Assembly: GCA_963697355.1 (NCBI GenBank)
Contig: CAVONV010000028.1
Span: 1-64,000 of the forward strand
Direction of reading: 5' to 3'
Origin: CAVONV01 sp963697355
GTDB taxonomy: Bacteria > Acidobacteriota > Vicinamibacteria > Marinacidobacterales > DATDRI01
Length of the DNA: 64,000 nucleotides
Each line of letters begins with the position of its first letter. Position 1 is the stretch's first letter. This document shows, one piece after another, positions 8,795-16,984 of the stretch. Under the pieces are notes generated by a model. That model worked only from the letters and a program-made list of their open reading frames with translations. It did no database searches and had not been told where the DNA came from. The position numbers and the translations under genes are program-made.

Positions 8795-9087
8795 TTGCCG
8801 GGGGCTGGTGCAAGGTGTAGGCTCAGTGAAGTCTTTCGCCTCTGGAGGTCCTCTCATGATGATCATTCTCCTCCTAATCTTGCTCCTTCAGACCGGCGCA
8901 ATGGCGACTGGGTGGAAATTGCTTTCAAGCCGAACCACCCGCCCGTGAAATCGCCCAAGGAGCTCATTCCGCCGCAGAAGAACACCATCCTTTACGATGC
9001 TGAGCGGTTCTTCGTCTTCGAGGAGAAGCTCGACCCCGGGGACGGACGTCCCCGCCACAGCCACAGCCAGCGAGTTGTAGTCGTTCA
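8795..9087 (+). pseudogene. Cupin gene duplicate with 196-bp internal deletion
   Basis: 8795-8900 matches 1078-1183 and 8901-9087 matches 1380-1566 at roughly 90 percent or more. The intervening 1184-1379 is missing at a one-base microhomology, which shifts the frame after the signal peptide. The 3' part beyond 9087 is replaced by unrelated sequence. About 220 bp on either side (8567-8794, 9088-9311) hold nothing I can identify. Confidence 0.9.
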
Positions 9088-9311
9088 CTTTCTTCCCACA
9101 GCGACCGCCGAGTTCTTCTGCCGCCGTTTCGGCGGGCGCGCGATCTTTGAACGCTGCGAGCCCCGAGCTCATGAAGTTCCGGTTCAGTCGCCTTACGGCA
9201 TAGGCGACCTGGCTGTACCACGGCCCCGGTCGTCTACTACAGCAACTGGCTGGTGAGAGTGTGAGACAACAAAACAGTGAGCAACTATCGGGGGTCCGAA
9301 GACTGAAGGAT

Positions 9312-9731
9312 CTACAAACTCTGAATCTGGACTTCGGGGTGTGGAGCTGCAAGTTTTTCGAGATCTTCCATGTCGCCGGTGAGTATGTATGCTCCACCGG
9401 CGAGAACGGCTTCCGCAACAATCAAGGCGTCTACCGTCGCGTCCGATTTGGCTTTCCCAAGTAGACGGCCCGCGGTGTGACCATGTACCTCGGTTGTCTC
9501 TGGAACGGAGTCAACAGTATTCAACACACGGTGAACAGCCGCATCCTGACGATCGCCTCGCACGGTCTCCGCGACAACGACTGGCGGCACATCCACCGGC
9601 GCACCCAGCTCCAATGCTCTGGCTAGAAAGGCGCGCGCTCGCTGCTCTCCGCGCGACAGAGCGATTACTGCGCCGGAATCCAGAATCAGTCGCCGCGGTG
9701 TCTGCCTTTTCTTCCGTCGGGATCGGGCCAA
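9312..9731 (-). CDS. PIN-domain toxin, VapC-like
   Basis: A 139-residue PIN protein: LILDSGAVIAL (first catalytic Asp), VAETVRG (Glu), DATVDALIVAEAV (Asp pair) and YILTGDMEDLEKL (final Asp). VapC toxins are Mg-dependent ribonucleases that cut tRNA or rRNA. The frame overlaps the upstream antitoxin gene by 46 bp, so the true start may lie inside (about 9695, before RRLILDSG). It sits at the end of the scrapyard region. Confidence 0.82.
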   Translation of the reverse strand: MARSRRKKRQTPRRLILDSGAVIALSRGEQRARAFLARALELGAPVDVPPVVVAETVRGDRQDAAVHRVLNTVDSVPETTEVHGHTAGRLLGKAKSDATVDALIVAEAVLAGGAYILTGDMEDLEKLAAPHPEVQIQSL

Positions 9732-9937
9732 GCTCGGCGAACCTCCTGCATCACCTGCGTGTCAATGGGACCCACTTCATTCTCGAGCTCGTCAAGCAAT
9801 CCAACTAGTCGATCTCTTTGCAGTTGGTACCGCAACGCAAGATTCAAATATCGCGACAGCCCGCGGCGTCCCACCAGCCTTCTCGCTTCCGCCAATAGCT
9901 CCTCGTCGAGAGTCAGCGATACTTTTTCCATTACCAT
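9686..9937 (-). CDS. VapB-like antitoxin
   Basis: An 83-residue protein starting MVMEKVSLTLDEELLAEARR, a ribbon-helix-helix-type start followed by the conserved RGLSRYLNLALR helix and an acidic C-terminus, as in antitoxins cognate to PIN toxins. A start at the second Met (9931) is equally likely. A perfect 9-bp dyad (9942-9964) lies just upstream and probably is its operator. The gene overlaps the vapC frame. Confidence 0.75.
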   Translation of the reverse strand: MVMEKVSLTLDEELLAEARRLVGRRGLSRYLNLALRYQLQRDRLVGLLDELENEVGPIDTQVMQEVRRAWPDPDGRKGRHRGD

Positions 9938-9941
9938 CAGA

Positions 9942-9964
9942 TTATCCTACACCAAGTAGGATAA
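9942..9964. promoter_or_regulatory. Operator-like perfect inverted repeat of the vapBC module
   Basis: TTATCCTAC (9942-9950), spacer ACCAA, GTAGGATAA (9956-9964). The arms are exact reverse complements and sit 5 bp upstream of the antitoxin start, where TA modules bind their own antitoxin for autoregulation. Confidence 0.7.
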
Positions 9965-9984
9965 ATTAGCAACGAACTAAGCCT

Positions 9985-10116
9985 CTCGTGCACGAGGACT
10001 TGACCGTGGGAGAGATCATCGCCCCGTTCAGTCACAAACCCCTGGAGTTCGAGCCCGGCGAATCGCTCGAAGTACAGCGACTCCCGCTACGTCCTGCCGG
10101 GTTACTATTGGAAAGA
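9985..10116 (+). pseudogene. Serine beta-lactamase-family hydrolase fragment
   Basis: Translation gives DLTVGEIIAPFSHKPLEFEP then GESL and, after a frame change, YSDSRYVLPGYYW. This matches the FEPGxxxxYSNSGYxLLG region of class C beta-lactamase-like proteins, including the second catalytic Tyr-Ser-Asn motif (here YSDS). Only about 40 codons remain. Confidence 0.5.
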
Positions 10117-10219
10117 AAGGGTTTATCATACTTCTGATCCCATCGCTGTTGAAATCGCCGGGCCGGATCGCGTTGCTCGTTGGCCCCGTAAGCCTAGCTT
10201 CTCTCCGGATCAATATTGA
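10112..10219. repeat. 108-bp direct repeat, copy 1
   Basis: Same sequence and orientation as 11107-11214, with about 85 percent identity by eye (shared core AAATCGCCGGGCCGG, then CCCCGTAAGCC). The two copies bracket the higA tail and the second vapBC module, suggesting that the module arrived by homologous recombination or as a repeat-bounded unit. Confidence 0.8.
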
Positions 10220-10287
10220 CGAGGGGCAGGGAGCCGAGCGTTGTTCCGTTGGATCGGAACCGTTGAATGCTGTGCCAGGTTCCGGTC

Positions 10288-10378
10288 TCATGCGGCATCG
10301 AGCCGTTTCACCTTCAGCTTTTTCTTTGTCTTTCGCGTTTGCCACAGCTCGTAATGCATCTGCATATTGAGCCAGCTC
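10288..10378 (-). pseudogene. higA antitoxin C-terminal remnant
   Basis: Thirty codons read ESWLNMQMHYELWQTRKTKK followed by KLKVKRLDAA-stop, the C-terminal end of HigA antitoxins (W-L-x-M-Q-x-x-Y-x-L-W-Q). The helix-turn-helix half is gone. The fragment starts immediately after the vapC stop codon, so vapC was joined precisely to a higA tail. Confidence 0.7.
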
Positions 10379-10792
10379 TCAGCGCGCGATCTCGAAGGCT
10401 CGATCCCGACGGCGACCGAAGCGGAATACTGCAAAGTCATCGTCGAACGCTGCGGCACGGTGAAGACCCAGACGAAGCATGATCGCGAAACTGGTGCGAT
10501 CAACGAGCGAGAAGTCCTGATCGGGAAATTCCAGCCCGATCGTCCAAGCAACCTCCAGATCGGCCGCATTGATGGGCTCGATCGCTGCGACTCCACCGCG
10601 AATCCCCTCCCAAAACCGCTCCGCCGATGTGCGGTTCAGGCGGTGCCTCAGCAAGAGCCACGTCTCGACAAGTATGTGATCCGACGTCAACAACGGCGTA
10701 CCGCCGCTTAGAATCTCGACCGCTCGACGATTGCTTCTGTCGCCGGAATCTGCGGCCGCGTACCAAACCGACGTATCGACGAACAGACTCAT
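10379..10792 (-). CDS. PIN-domain toxin, VapC
   Basis: A 137-residue PIN ribonuclease: SLFVDTSVWYAAAD (first Asp), ILVETWLLL (Glu), FSLVDRTSFAIM (Asp) and AAAFDDDFAVF (final Asp pair). Its ATG overlaps the antitoxin stop by 4 bp (ATGA type), typical of a coupled vapBC operon. All four acidic residues appear present, so it is probably active. It is flanked by 108-bp direct repeats. Confidence 0.9.
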   Translation of the reverse strand: MSLFVDTSVWYAAADSGDRSNRRAVEILSGGTPLLTSDHILVETWLLLRHRLNRTSAERFWEGIRGGVAAIEPINAADLEVAWTIGLEFPDQDFSLVDRTSFAIMLRLGLHRAAAFDDDFAVFRFGRRRDRAFEIAR

Positions 10793-11046
10793 TGCGAGCC
10801 GGTTCCCAACGCTTCAGCCTCGGCAGCTTCGCCCACCATGGAATCCTTGTTGCGCGCTACGTCAGAGCCTCCAGAGTTCCCCAAATTGAACACCGCTGAC
10901 GGATCGGCTTGCTGCTCCCGCTCACCCAGATCGTGAATCAAAAGCCGTCGAATGTACTCCGCAAACGAAATGCCAAGCTGAGCGGCTCTCTCACGAGCGC
11001 GTTTCTGTAACTCTGGATCGAGAGAGATCTGATTTCTAGCCATCAT
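10789..11046 (-). CDS. Ribbon-helix-helix antitoxin, VapB-like
   Basis: An 85-residue protein starting MMARNQISLDPELQKRARER, then AAQLGISFAEYIRRLL, a clear RHH DNA-binding start, and an acidic, disordered-looking C-terminus that would wrap the PIN toxin. ATG at 11046 or 11043. A TATAAT box lies at 11057-11062 (minus strand) only 9-10 bases before the start, and a small dyad TAAC/GTTA (11065-11076) lies just behind it, so autoregulation is likely. Confidence 0.85.
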   Translation of the reverse strand: MMARNQISLDPELQKRARERAAQLGISFAEYIRRLLIHDLGEREQQADPSAVFNLGNSGGSDVARNKDSMVGEAAEAEALGTGSQ

Positions 11047-11106
11047 GATGTAGCCATTATAACATAACAGACGTTACAAGTTGCATCAATCACAACAAAC
11101 GATTGC

Positions 11107-11214
11107 AAAAAAAGGGTTTATCAAGATTCTGATCTCATGGCTAGTGAAATCGCCGGGCCGGCTCGCGTTCCTCGTTAGCCCCGTAAGCCCGGATTCTCTT
11201 CGGACCAATATTGG
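11107..11214. repeat. 108-bp direct repeat, copy 2
   Basis: Partner of 10112-10219. On the minus strand both copies are open and give similar peptides (RRESGLTGLTRNASRPGDF versus RREARLTGPTSNAIRPGDF), but the pattern is not recognisable as a protein family. Copy 2 abuts the truncated kinase start at 11215. Confidence 0.8.
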
Positions 11215-11314
11215 CGGACCCTAACGTCGGCGCGCCAGCCCTCGACCCTACCTCCTGCCCCAATGGGCGAAAGCATCTGGTAGGGGCCGACGCGAGCGCC
11301 AGGATCTAAGGTCA
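11215..11314 (-). pseudogene. Ser/Thr kinase N-terminal stub
   Basis: ATG at 11314 (minus) begins MTLDPGARVGPYQMLSPIG then AGG, the classic start of Acidobacterial PknB-like kinases up to the glycine-rich loop. After AGG the sequence turns into unrelated DNA and the 108-bp repeat. A GAGGGGG ribosome site precedes the ATG. Only about 23 residues of kinase remain. Confidence 0.65.
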
Positions 11315-11316
11315 TG

Positions 11317-11342
11317 AACCCCCTCTTCTCTGAGGGGTTTTT
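11317..11342 (+). terminator. Intrinsic-terminator-like hairpin
   Basis: AACCCCCTC (11317-11325) pairs with GAGGGGTT (11332-11339), with one bulged C, followed by TTTTT. The same DNA provides the minus-strand GAGGGGG ribosome site of the kinase stub, so the terminator reading is not certain. Confidence 0.4.
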
Positions 11343-11455
11343 CAGCGCTTGTACGACGAAAATCAACATCGCTCGGGAATTCGTAGCTTTGGTTTGCGTT
11401 CTGTGATGTCTAATCTTAGAATCCACGACTGCAAACAAACCGGAAGAGAGGACGT

Positions 11456-11545
11456 ATGTCCACAAACGACGATCAGATGATGTACATCTTCCCAGGACAA
11501 GGATCCCAATACAGGGGTATGGGCAGTGATGTCTGCAACGAGCTG
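11456..11545 (+). pseudogene. Acyltransferase (FabD / PKS AT) N-terminal stub
   Basis: ATG at 11456, preceded by a purine-rich GGAAGAGAGG, opens MSTNDDQMMYIFPGQGSQYR then GMGSDV. FPGQGSQYRGMG is the signature start of malonyl/acyl-CoA:ACP transacylases and polyketide acyltransferase domains. Homology ends there; the frame runs on to 11704 with unrelated sequence. 11546-11781 holds nothing else I can name. Confidence 0.7.
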
Positions 11546-11781
11546 AGTCTTAGCGTTGGTGTAATCTGTCCCCGCCCTAAAACAAGCAAAGCGCTCAAGC
11601 CACACGCGACTGTTACGAAGCGAATTCGTTCCGGACCACTCTCTGCCTCCCAGTTTCCAGCAGTACTTTCGGGTAAAACGGGTGCTTTTCACAAACCGGC
11701 TTAGATGGTAAGAAAGCCCGAGATCCGAAGGCCGATCCGTCGAATTCCAGAGTATGAACAACTGCTGAAGGAGACTGTCTA

Positions 11782-13248
11782 ATGTCTAATCGAGTCGTTA
11801 TGTTTTTGATTGTTTCTGCGCCCTTGTTCTTTGGTTTCCGTAGTTCCGAGACGAGCGACTCGATTTCGACTGATGCGGCCACGACCGAAGCACAAGCTTT
11901 GGAAGAGGACGCTTTAAAGGAATGGAACAATAAGATTCGTCGGGAGAAATTCGACATTGTCCTGCCTGAAGTCATGAGGAAGAACGATGTCGACATGTGG
12001 ATTCATGTGATGAGAGAGACCATTCCGGATCCCTTTGGCGCAGAGGAACTGGGGAGTACCTCCGGTGTGTTTGTCTTCACGGACCGTGGCGGTGACAGGA
12101 TCGAGCGTGCGGTTCTCGGACGTCGCTGGGGAGATTCACATGCTGGAGAAACATGGCGGGTACATTGGGATACGAAGTTGGTCGAAGAATGTGGAGCCTA
12201 CGACATCATCGGCGACCCGGTTCTCGTGAAGCAACCCGCCGGGAGGCCCGGAGACAGAATATGATTACCGATTCGAGGGCCTCAAAGAATTCGTGGAAGC
12301 ACGTGACCCCAAACGCATTGCTCTCAATTTCAAGCTTGATCTGGGACCCTATCCGACCACGACAAGAGCACAAGACGGCCTTTCGCATACGGACTACCTT
12401 CTATTGGCTGAAGAGCTCGGTGATAAATATGCCCAGCAGGATAGTCTCGTCTGAACATGTGATGATGGATTACATCATCAGAAAGGTGCCGAGTGAGATT
12501 GAGCTCCTCAAGAAGATGCGTAAGGACGAAGATGAACGTGTGAGGAAAGCTTTTGCTGAAATCGTGCCGGGCGTTACCAAGAATCGTGACGTGGGAGTGA
12601 CGGTCTTTCGCCGGAGAGGCACGGGAGTATCACAAAGGGGACGGACAGCAGGCCATGAAAACGTTGTGATCCAGGGAGGCGACATCGTTGCAGCCCCAAG
12701 CCAGGGAACGTACGCCTATGTGCTCCGTGAAGGAGAGACCGAGCCGCCTCCAGATATCAAAAAACTCTGGGCAGAATACCGGAAAATCGACAAGATCCTG
12801 GTGGAGACCATCAAGGTGGGACTGACCCCTCGTGAAATCGTCAACAACTACAAGGCGAAGTTCGAAGAGGAAGGGATCATTATTAGGGACGACCAGCTGC
12901 ATTTGTTCGACCCCAAAGAACGATTTCTCCGCTTACATCGAAGGTTTCGACCCTGGAAAAACCCACCTCAATATCGACTGCCATGGCATGGGGAAAGGTG
13001 CGCGCAAGAGGAAGTTCGAGAATTATTTCGGCCCCAGGATCGGCTCTAACGGCCCGGAGTGGATGTGGGATATACCACTCCCACCCAATCACCACTTTGT
13101 TCTGGAATATTTCATCTATATGCCGTGGCCTTCCAGTGAACACGAAGACCAATATCTATTCTGGTGGGATCATGAGCAGGCGCTTGCCACCGAAAGTGGA
13201 GTCGAGTATTTGTCTCCGCCGCAAGAGGAGCTTTATCTCATTAAATAG
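11782..13248 (+). pseudogene. Secreted M24 (creatinase/Xaa-Pro peptidase-like) protein, three frame breaks
   Basis: The gene reads across three frames: residues from 11782 (signal peptide, REKFDIVLPEVMRKNDVDMW), then from about 12240 (FEGLKEFVEARDPKRIALNF), from about 12440 (RKVPSEIELLKKMRKDEDER) and from about 12918 (GFDPGKTHLNIDCHGMG to the end SPPQEELYLIK). Each switch needs removal of one extra base. Order and motifs fit exported M24-like metallopeptidases. In addition, the stretch GGDIVAAPSQGTYAYVLREG is about ten residues too short and lacks the two metal-binding Asp of M24 enzymes, so even a frame-corrected product is probably inactive. Confidence 0.75.
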
Positions 13249-13269
13249 ACGTTCTGCTATCATCGCGGC

Positions 13270-14562
13270 ATGCGAAATATGCTGATTTGTATGTCGTTGT
13301 TCTGCCTGTCCGTTGGTCCGACCCTTGCCCAGACACTCGAAGCCGATGCCCAACGCTTGGAGCGCCGTATAGAGAAGCTCGCCACGTTTGGTGCTAGCGA
13401 GACCGGGTCGCAGCGGGTCGCTTTCAGCGATGCTGATGTCGAAGCGCGCGACTACTTCAAGACGCTGATGAATGAAGCTGGGTTAGCGGTCCACGTCGAC
13501 TTCGCCGGCAATCTCATCGGCCGTCGAGAGGGTAGAAATAGCGACCTTCCGCCCATCATGTTCGGTTCGCATCTGGACACGGTGCCGAGCGGTGGCAACT
13601 ATGACGGGGTCCTCGGCTCGGTTGCTGCGCTCGAGGTGATGGAGCTCCTGAAAGCAAACGGTATGACGACCGATCACCCTCTCGAGATGATCGTGTTTAC
13701 GGATGAAGAGGGAGTGTTGACGGGAAGCCGTGCACTCATCGGTGAGCTCGGCTCCGACGCGCTGAACGTGAAGAGCCACAGCGGCAAGACGATCGCGGAA
13801 GGCGTCAAGTTCATCGGCGGCGACCCGTCGCGTCTCTCCGAAGTGAAGCGTTCGAAAGGGGATTTGAGAGCATTTCTCGAGCTCCACATCGAGCAAGGGG
13901 CCGTCCTCGAAAAAGACAAGATTGACATCGGTATTGTCGAGGGAATCGTCGGCATCGAATGGTGGGATGTGACCATCGAGGGCGCCGCCAATCACGCCGG
14001 CACGACGCCCATGAATATGCGTCAGGATGCCGTTATCGCCGGCGCGATGTTTGCGCTTGCGGTCAACGAGATTGTCAATTCGTTCGAGGGACAACAAGTA
14101 GGTACGGTCGGACGTTTTCATGCGGAGCCCGGGGCGCCGAATGTGATACCTGGCAAGGTGGATTTGAGCTTGGAGATACGTGATCTTTCAGCAGACAAGA
14201 TATTGATGGTCTTCCGCGAAATCGAAAAGCGGGCGGCCGCCATTGCGGAAGAAACCAAGACGAGGATCAGATTCGACCATCTCGACGTCGCGGCGGTCCC
14301 GGCCCTGACCGATCCGAGCATAAAGGCGTTCATCGAGGTTTCCGCAAAGAAACTGGGACTGTCGTACAAATACATGCCGAGCGGCGCCGGGCACGACGCC
14401 CAAGACATGGCGAAGATCGCGCCGACGGGAATGATCTTCGTACCGAGCCGGGGCGGTATCAGTCATTCGCCCAAAGAGTTCACGTCCGCGGAAGACATGG
14501 CGAACGGCGCAAGTGTTTTGGCCGGGGCCGTTCTCGCGATCGACCAAGACACCAAGCACTAG
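13270..14562 (+). CDS. Secreted M20-family hydantoinase/carbamoylase-type amidohydrolase
   Basis: A 430-residue Zn-dependent hydrolase of the N-carbamoyl-L-amino-acid / allantoate amidohydrolase group. Features are a signal peptide (MRNMLICMSLFCLSVGPTLA), the metal site FGSHLDTVPSGGNYDG, VFTDEEG (bridging Glu and general base), the dimerisation domain from about residue 225 (WDVTIEGAANHAGTTPM) and the C-terminal SGAGHDAQDMA plus SRGGISHSPKEF. It would release ammonia or carbamate from ureido or amide groups. The export signal is unusual for the family and fits the neighbouring secreted peptidase-like genes. Confidence 0.9.
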   Translation: MRNMLICMSLFCLSVGPTLAQTLEADAQRLERRIEKLATFGASETGSQRVAFSDADVEARDYFKTLMNEAGLAVHVDFAGNLIGRREGRNSDLPPIMFGSHLDTVPSGGNYDGVLGSVAALEVMELLKANGMTTDHPLEMIVFTDEEGVLTGSRALIGELGSDALNVKSHSGKTIAEGVKFIGGDPSRLSEVKRSKGDLRAFLELHIEQGAVLEKDKIDIGIVEGIVGIEWWDVTIEGAANHAGTTPMNMRQDAVIAGAMFALAVNEIVNSFEGQQVGTVGRFHAEPGAPNVIPGKVDLSLEIRDLSADKILMVFREIEKRAAAIAEETKTRIRFDHLDVAAVPALTDPSIKAFIEVSAKKLGLSYKYMPSGAGHDAQDMAKIAPTGMIFVPSRGGISHSPKEFTSAEDMANGASVLAGAVLAIDQDTKH

Positions 14563-14577
14563 AAAACAAGTTGCCTC

Positions 14578-16377
14578 TTACTGCTTCTCCTTGAGCTGGG
14601 CCAGCGCCTCCTTGGCGCTTCTGTTGTTCTCGTTGAGCTCGAGCGTCTTCTCGAAACAGCGGATCGCCTCGTCGTTTTGTCCCAGACTCATGAGCGCTTC
14701 GCCCAGGCTATCCCAAGTGTTGTAGGCTTCGGGGAACGCACGTGTATTGAACTTGAAGACCTCGAGCGCCTCTTCCGCCTTTTGGCTCCGGAGCAATCCA
14801 AAACCGAAGCCATTGATCAAAGCCTCGACATCGGCCGGCGTGGTCCTCTCCGAGAGTTCCTGGACTTTTTGGCTTGCTGGCTCGTCTTGCCCGCCCAGCA
14901 GATCGACGATTGCTCGACCGACTTCGACCATGAGACTGTCGTCGTCTCCGACCTGTGTGAAGAGATCACTGGCACGCTTTGTTTGGCCTTCGGCAGCAGA
15001 AAACAATGCCGCCCTCACCATGGATTCGGAGTCAGCGAGCCCGGCAAAGGCTCCGGAATCATCTCGGATGGAAAGATATCGACGGTAGCTATCTTCCTCG
15101 TGAAACGAGCCATCCGGTTGGAGATAGAGCTCGAAGGTGCCCGAAAACGGCGTGAAACCTATCAGGTGCGTGTCGGCGGCTTGGATCCTTATGGTGGTGA
15201 CTTTCGGCAAGCCGAGGGGTGGTGGAGGATAATCCCACTCGCCGACAAACTCGGTCAATTGACTCCTCGCTACCTTGGTGATCTTGGGGTCGGGCTCCGT
15301 TGCGAGAGGGATGAGCTTGGGATCCGCAGCGGGCGTCCCGGTACGTGCCTCGAGGACCTGCTCGATGAGGTCAAGCAGCTCGTCGGACGGTGTGTTCTGG
15401 CCCAAATAGGTGTTTGCACGATTCACGATGACCATGTCGCTCTTGGGGAGTACCGCGATCTTTTGGTTGCCGACACCCAATGCGGCATACATTCCGTGTC
15501 GGGTGAAGCGAGGCTCGCGGTACACCCACCACATGAAGCCGTAGCCTACGACATCCGTGTCGATCGAGTAGAGAGCGGAGCTGCGTTGCACCCAGTGTTC
15601 GGAAAGGATCCGCTGGTCTCCCCACATACCGTATCGTGCGAACAGCAATCCGAATCGGGCGGCATCTCGAGCTGACATCCGGAAAGGATAGGCCGGGAAT
15701 CGTGATTTGTCGCGCTCGTAATGGTAATAGCCGTCGGAGACGCGCCAGTCCTCCATTCCAAGAGGTTGGCCGAAGTACTCGTCAAAAGCCTCGAAGACTT
15801 GGGCACCGGTCTCCTGCTCTAGGATCGTGGCGAGCGTGTTGAAGTCCCAGTTGTTGTAGGCGAAATAGCGCCCCGGTCCTTCACTTCCGCGCGGCCTCGA
15901 ATCCGTACGCCCCGCGTAAGCTGCCGGATGAAAGATGCCGGAACGAGCTTTCAAGAGATCGAGGATCCGGGCGTGTCTCTCGGTTTCCAGGAGCGGGTCG
16001 GGATAGTCGTCGATTCCTAGATCGAACATCGTCTTGTTGAGCGCGATCTCGCCCCGGTCCCAGTAAATTCCGTAGAGCGCGGAGAGAAAGCTCTTGCGGA
16101 CGGAATGACACATGTAGCGTCTGTCGACATCTCCCCACGCGGCAACCACCGCGCCGTCGGCGACCACAAGGAACGCCGCGGACGGTAAGCCCTCCCAGGT
16201 CTTCTTGGCCGCCTCCAGTTTGGCCGCGTCGAACCCGGCCTGTTCTACGTCGGCATAGCGCATCCAGCGGTCGCCGGGTACGCGTTCAGTGGCGACTGTA
16301 GTGGCCGATAGGCCCGTAATGAATAGCAAACCTAGGATGCATGCGGCTGTTCGAGATGACTTGTTGCGAGTTCCCAT
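14578..16377 (-). CDS. Secreted serine beta-lactamase-fold hydrolase with C-terminal TPR
   Basis: A 599-residue protein with a signal peptide (about residues 1-29). The beta-lactamase/transpeptidase-like domain has the nucleophile SVRK (S-x-x-K, in CHSVRKSFLSALYG) and YNN (Y-x-N, in FAYNNWDFN). After a linker there are TPR-type helices (AYNTWDSLGEALMSLGQNDE). Such proteins are penicillin-binding-protein-like esterases or D-aminopeptidases rather than resistance enzymes. It is convergent with the M20 gene, 15 bp apart. The TPR tail suggests a protein partner. Confidence 0.88.
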   Translation of the reverse strand: MGTRNKSSRTAACILGLLFITGLSATTVATERVPGDRWMRYADVEQAGFDAAKLEAAKKTWEGLPSAAFLVVADGAVVAAWGDVDRRYMCHSVRKSFLSALYGIYWDRGEIALNKTMFDLGIDDYPDPLLETERHARILDLLKARSGIFHPAAYAGRTDSRPRGSEGPGRYFAYNNWDFNTLATILEQETGAQVFEAFDEYFGQPLGMEDWRVSDGYYHYERDKSRFPAYPFRMSARDAARFGLLFARYGMWGDQRILSEHWVQRSSALYSIDTDVVGYGFMWWVYREPRFTRHGMYAALGVGNQKIAVLPKSDMVIVNRANTYLGQNTPSDELLDLIEQVLEARTGTPAADPKLIPLATEPDPKITKVARSQLTEFVGEWDYPPPPLGLPKVTTIRIQAADTHLIGFTPFSGTFELYLQPDGSFHEEDSYRRYLSIRDDSGAFAGLADSESMVRAALFSAAEGQTKRASDLFTQVGDDDSLMVEVGRAIVDLLGGQDEPASQKVQELSERTTPADVEALINGFGFGLLRSQKAEEALEVFKFNTRAFPEAYNTWDSLGEALMSLGQNDEAIRCFEKTLELNENNRSAKEALAQLKEKQ

Positions 16378-16465
16378 TGGCCATTCCTCCTGAGCTCTAG
16401 AGTAAAGGGGATTCTATGGTCGGGGCTTGTCGAGTTTCAAGGTGATGCTTGGTGCCATGGAGGAG

Positions 16466-16481
16466 CTCGTTCCGGAACGAG
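16466..16481. repeat. 16-bp perfect palindrome
   Basis: CTCGTTCCGGAACGAG, identical to the core of the 20-bp palindrome at 5668-5687. Here it lies about 65-80 bp upstream of the PIN gene, where an antitoxin gene would be expected but is missing. Confidence 0.65.
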
Positions 16482-16545
16482 TAGGCGGCACGCTCCAATC
16501 CGATGGCAGTTGGCAACGCAACGACACCATTCTGTAGACTAAAGC

Positions 16546-16977
16546 TTGGCCATACCCAGTCATAGAATAAAGCTCCTCGATTCCAACGTACTTGTATACG
16601 CTTACGACCAACACGACCCCAATAAGCAGAAGACGGCTCAGACGGTTTTGACGGAGACCATCAAAAAGCGAAATGCGACTGTCTCGACCCAGGTCATTGG
16701 GGAGTTCTTCACCATTGTCACCAAGAAAATACCGACACCCTTGTCCGTAGACGATGCCTATGAAGTCATCAAAACGCTAGCCGTTTTTCCGGCACTTCAC
16801 ATCGACATCGGCATGGTCCATCGGGCCATTGAAACCCACACACAATATGGGATCTCATATTGGGATTCGCTGATACTCGCTGCGGCGGAAAGGGCCGGAT
16901 GCGCGACGGTATTGACCGAGGACCTGCATCATAGAGGAACCTATCACGGTCTCCAAGTCGTCAACCCGTTCGTCTGA
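16546..16977 (+). CDS. PIN-domain protein (VapC-like), orphan
   Basis: A 143-residue PIN protein: KLLDSNVLVYAYDQHD (first Asp), VIGEFFTIV (Glu), YWDSLILAAA (Asp) and TVLTEDLHH (final Asp). TTG at 16546 is the only in-frame start ahead of the first catalytic Asp, and no strong ribosome site is seen. No antitoxin gene precedes it; 16414-16545 holds only a palindrome and short frames. It may be an orphan toxin or a decayed module. Confidence 0.8.
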   Translation: MAIPSHRIKLLDSNVLVYAYDQHDPNKQKTAQTVLTETIKKRNATVSTQVIGEFFTIVTKKIPTPLSVDDAYEVIKTLAVFPALHIDIGMVHRAIETHTQYGISYWDSLILAAAERAGCATVLTEDLHHRGTYHGLQVVNPFV

Positions 16978-16984
16978 GCCCCCT

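Noticed and set aside
14677..15675. 332-codon open frame on the plus strand
   Set aside because: Antisense to the beta-lactamase-TPR gene, which has clear catalytic motifs; the shadow has none.
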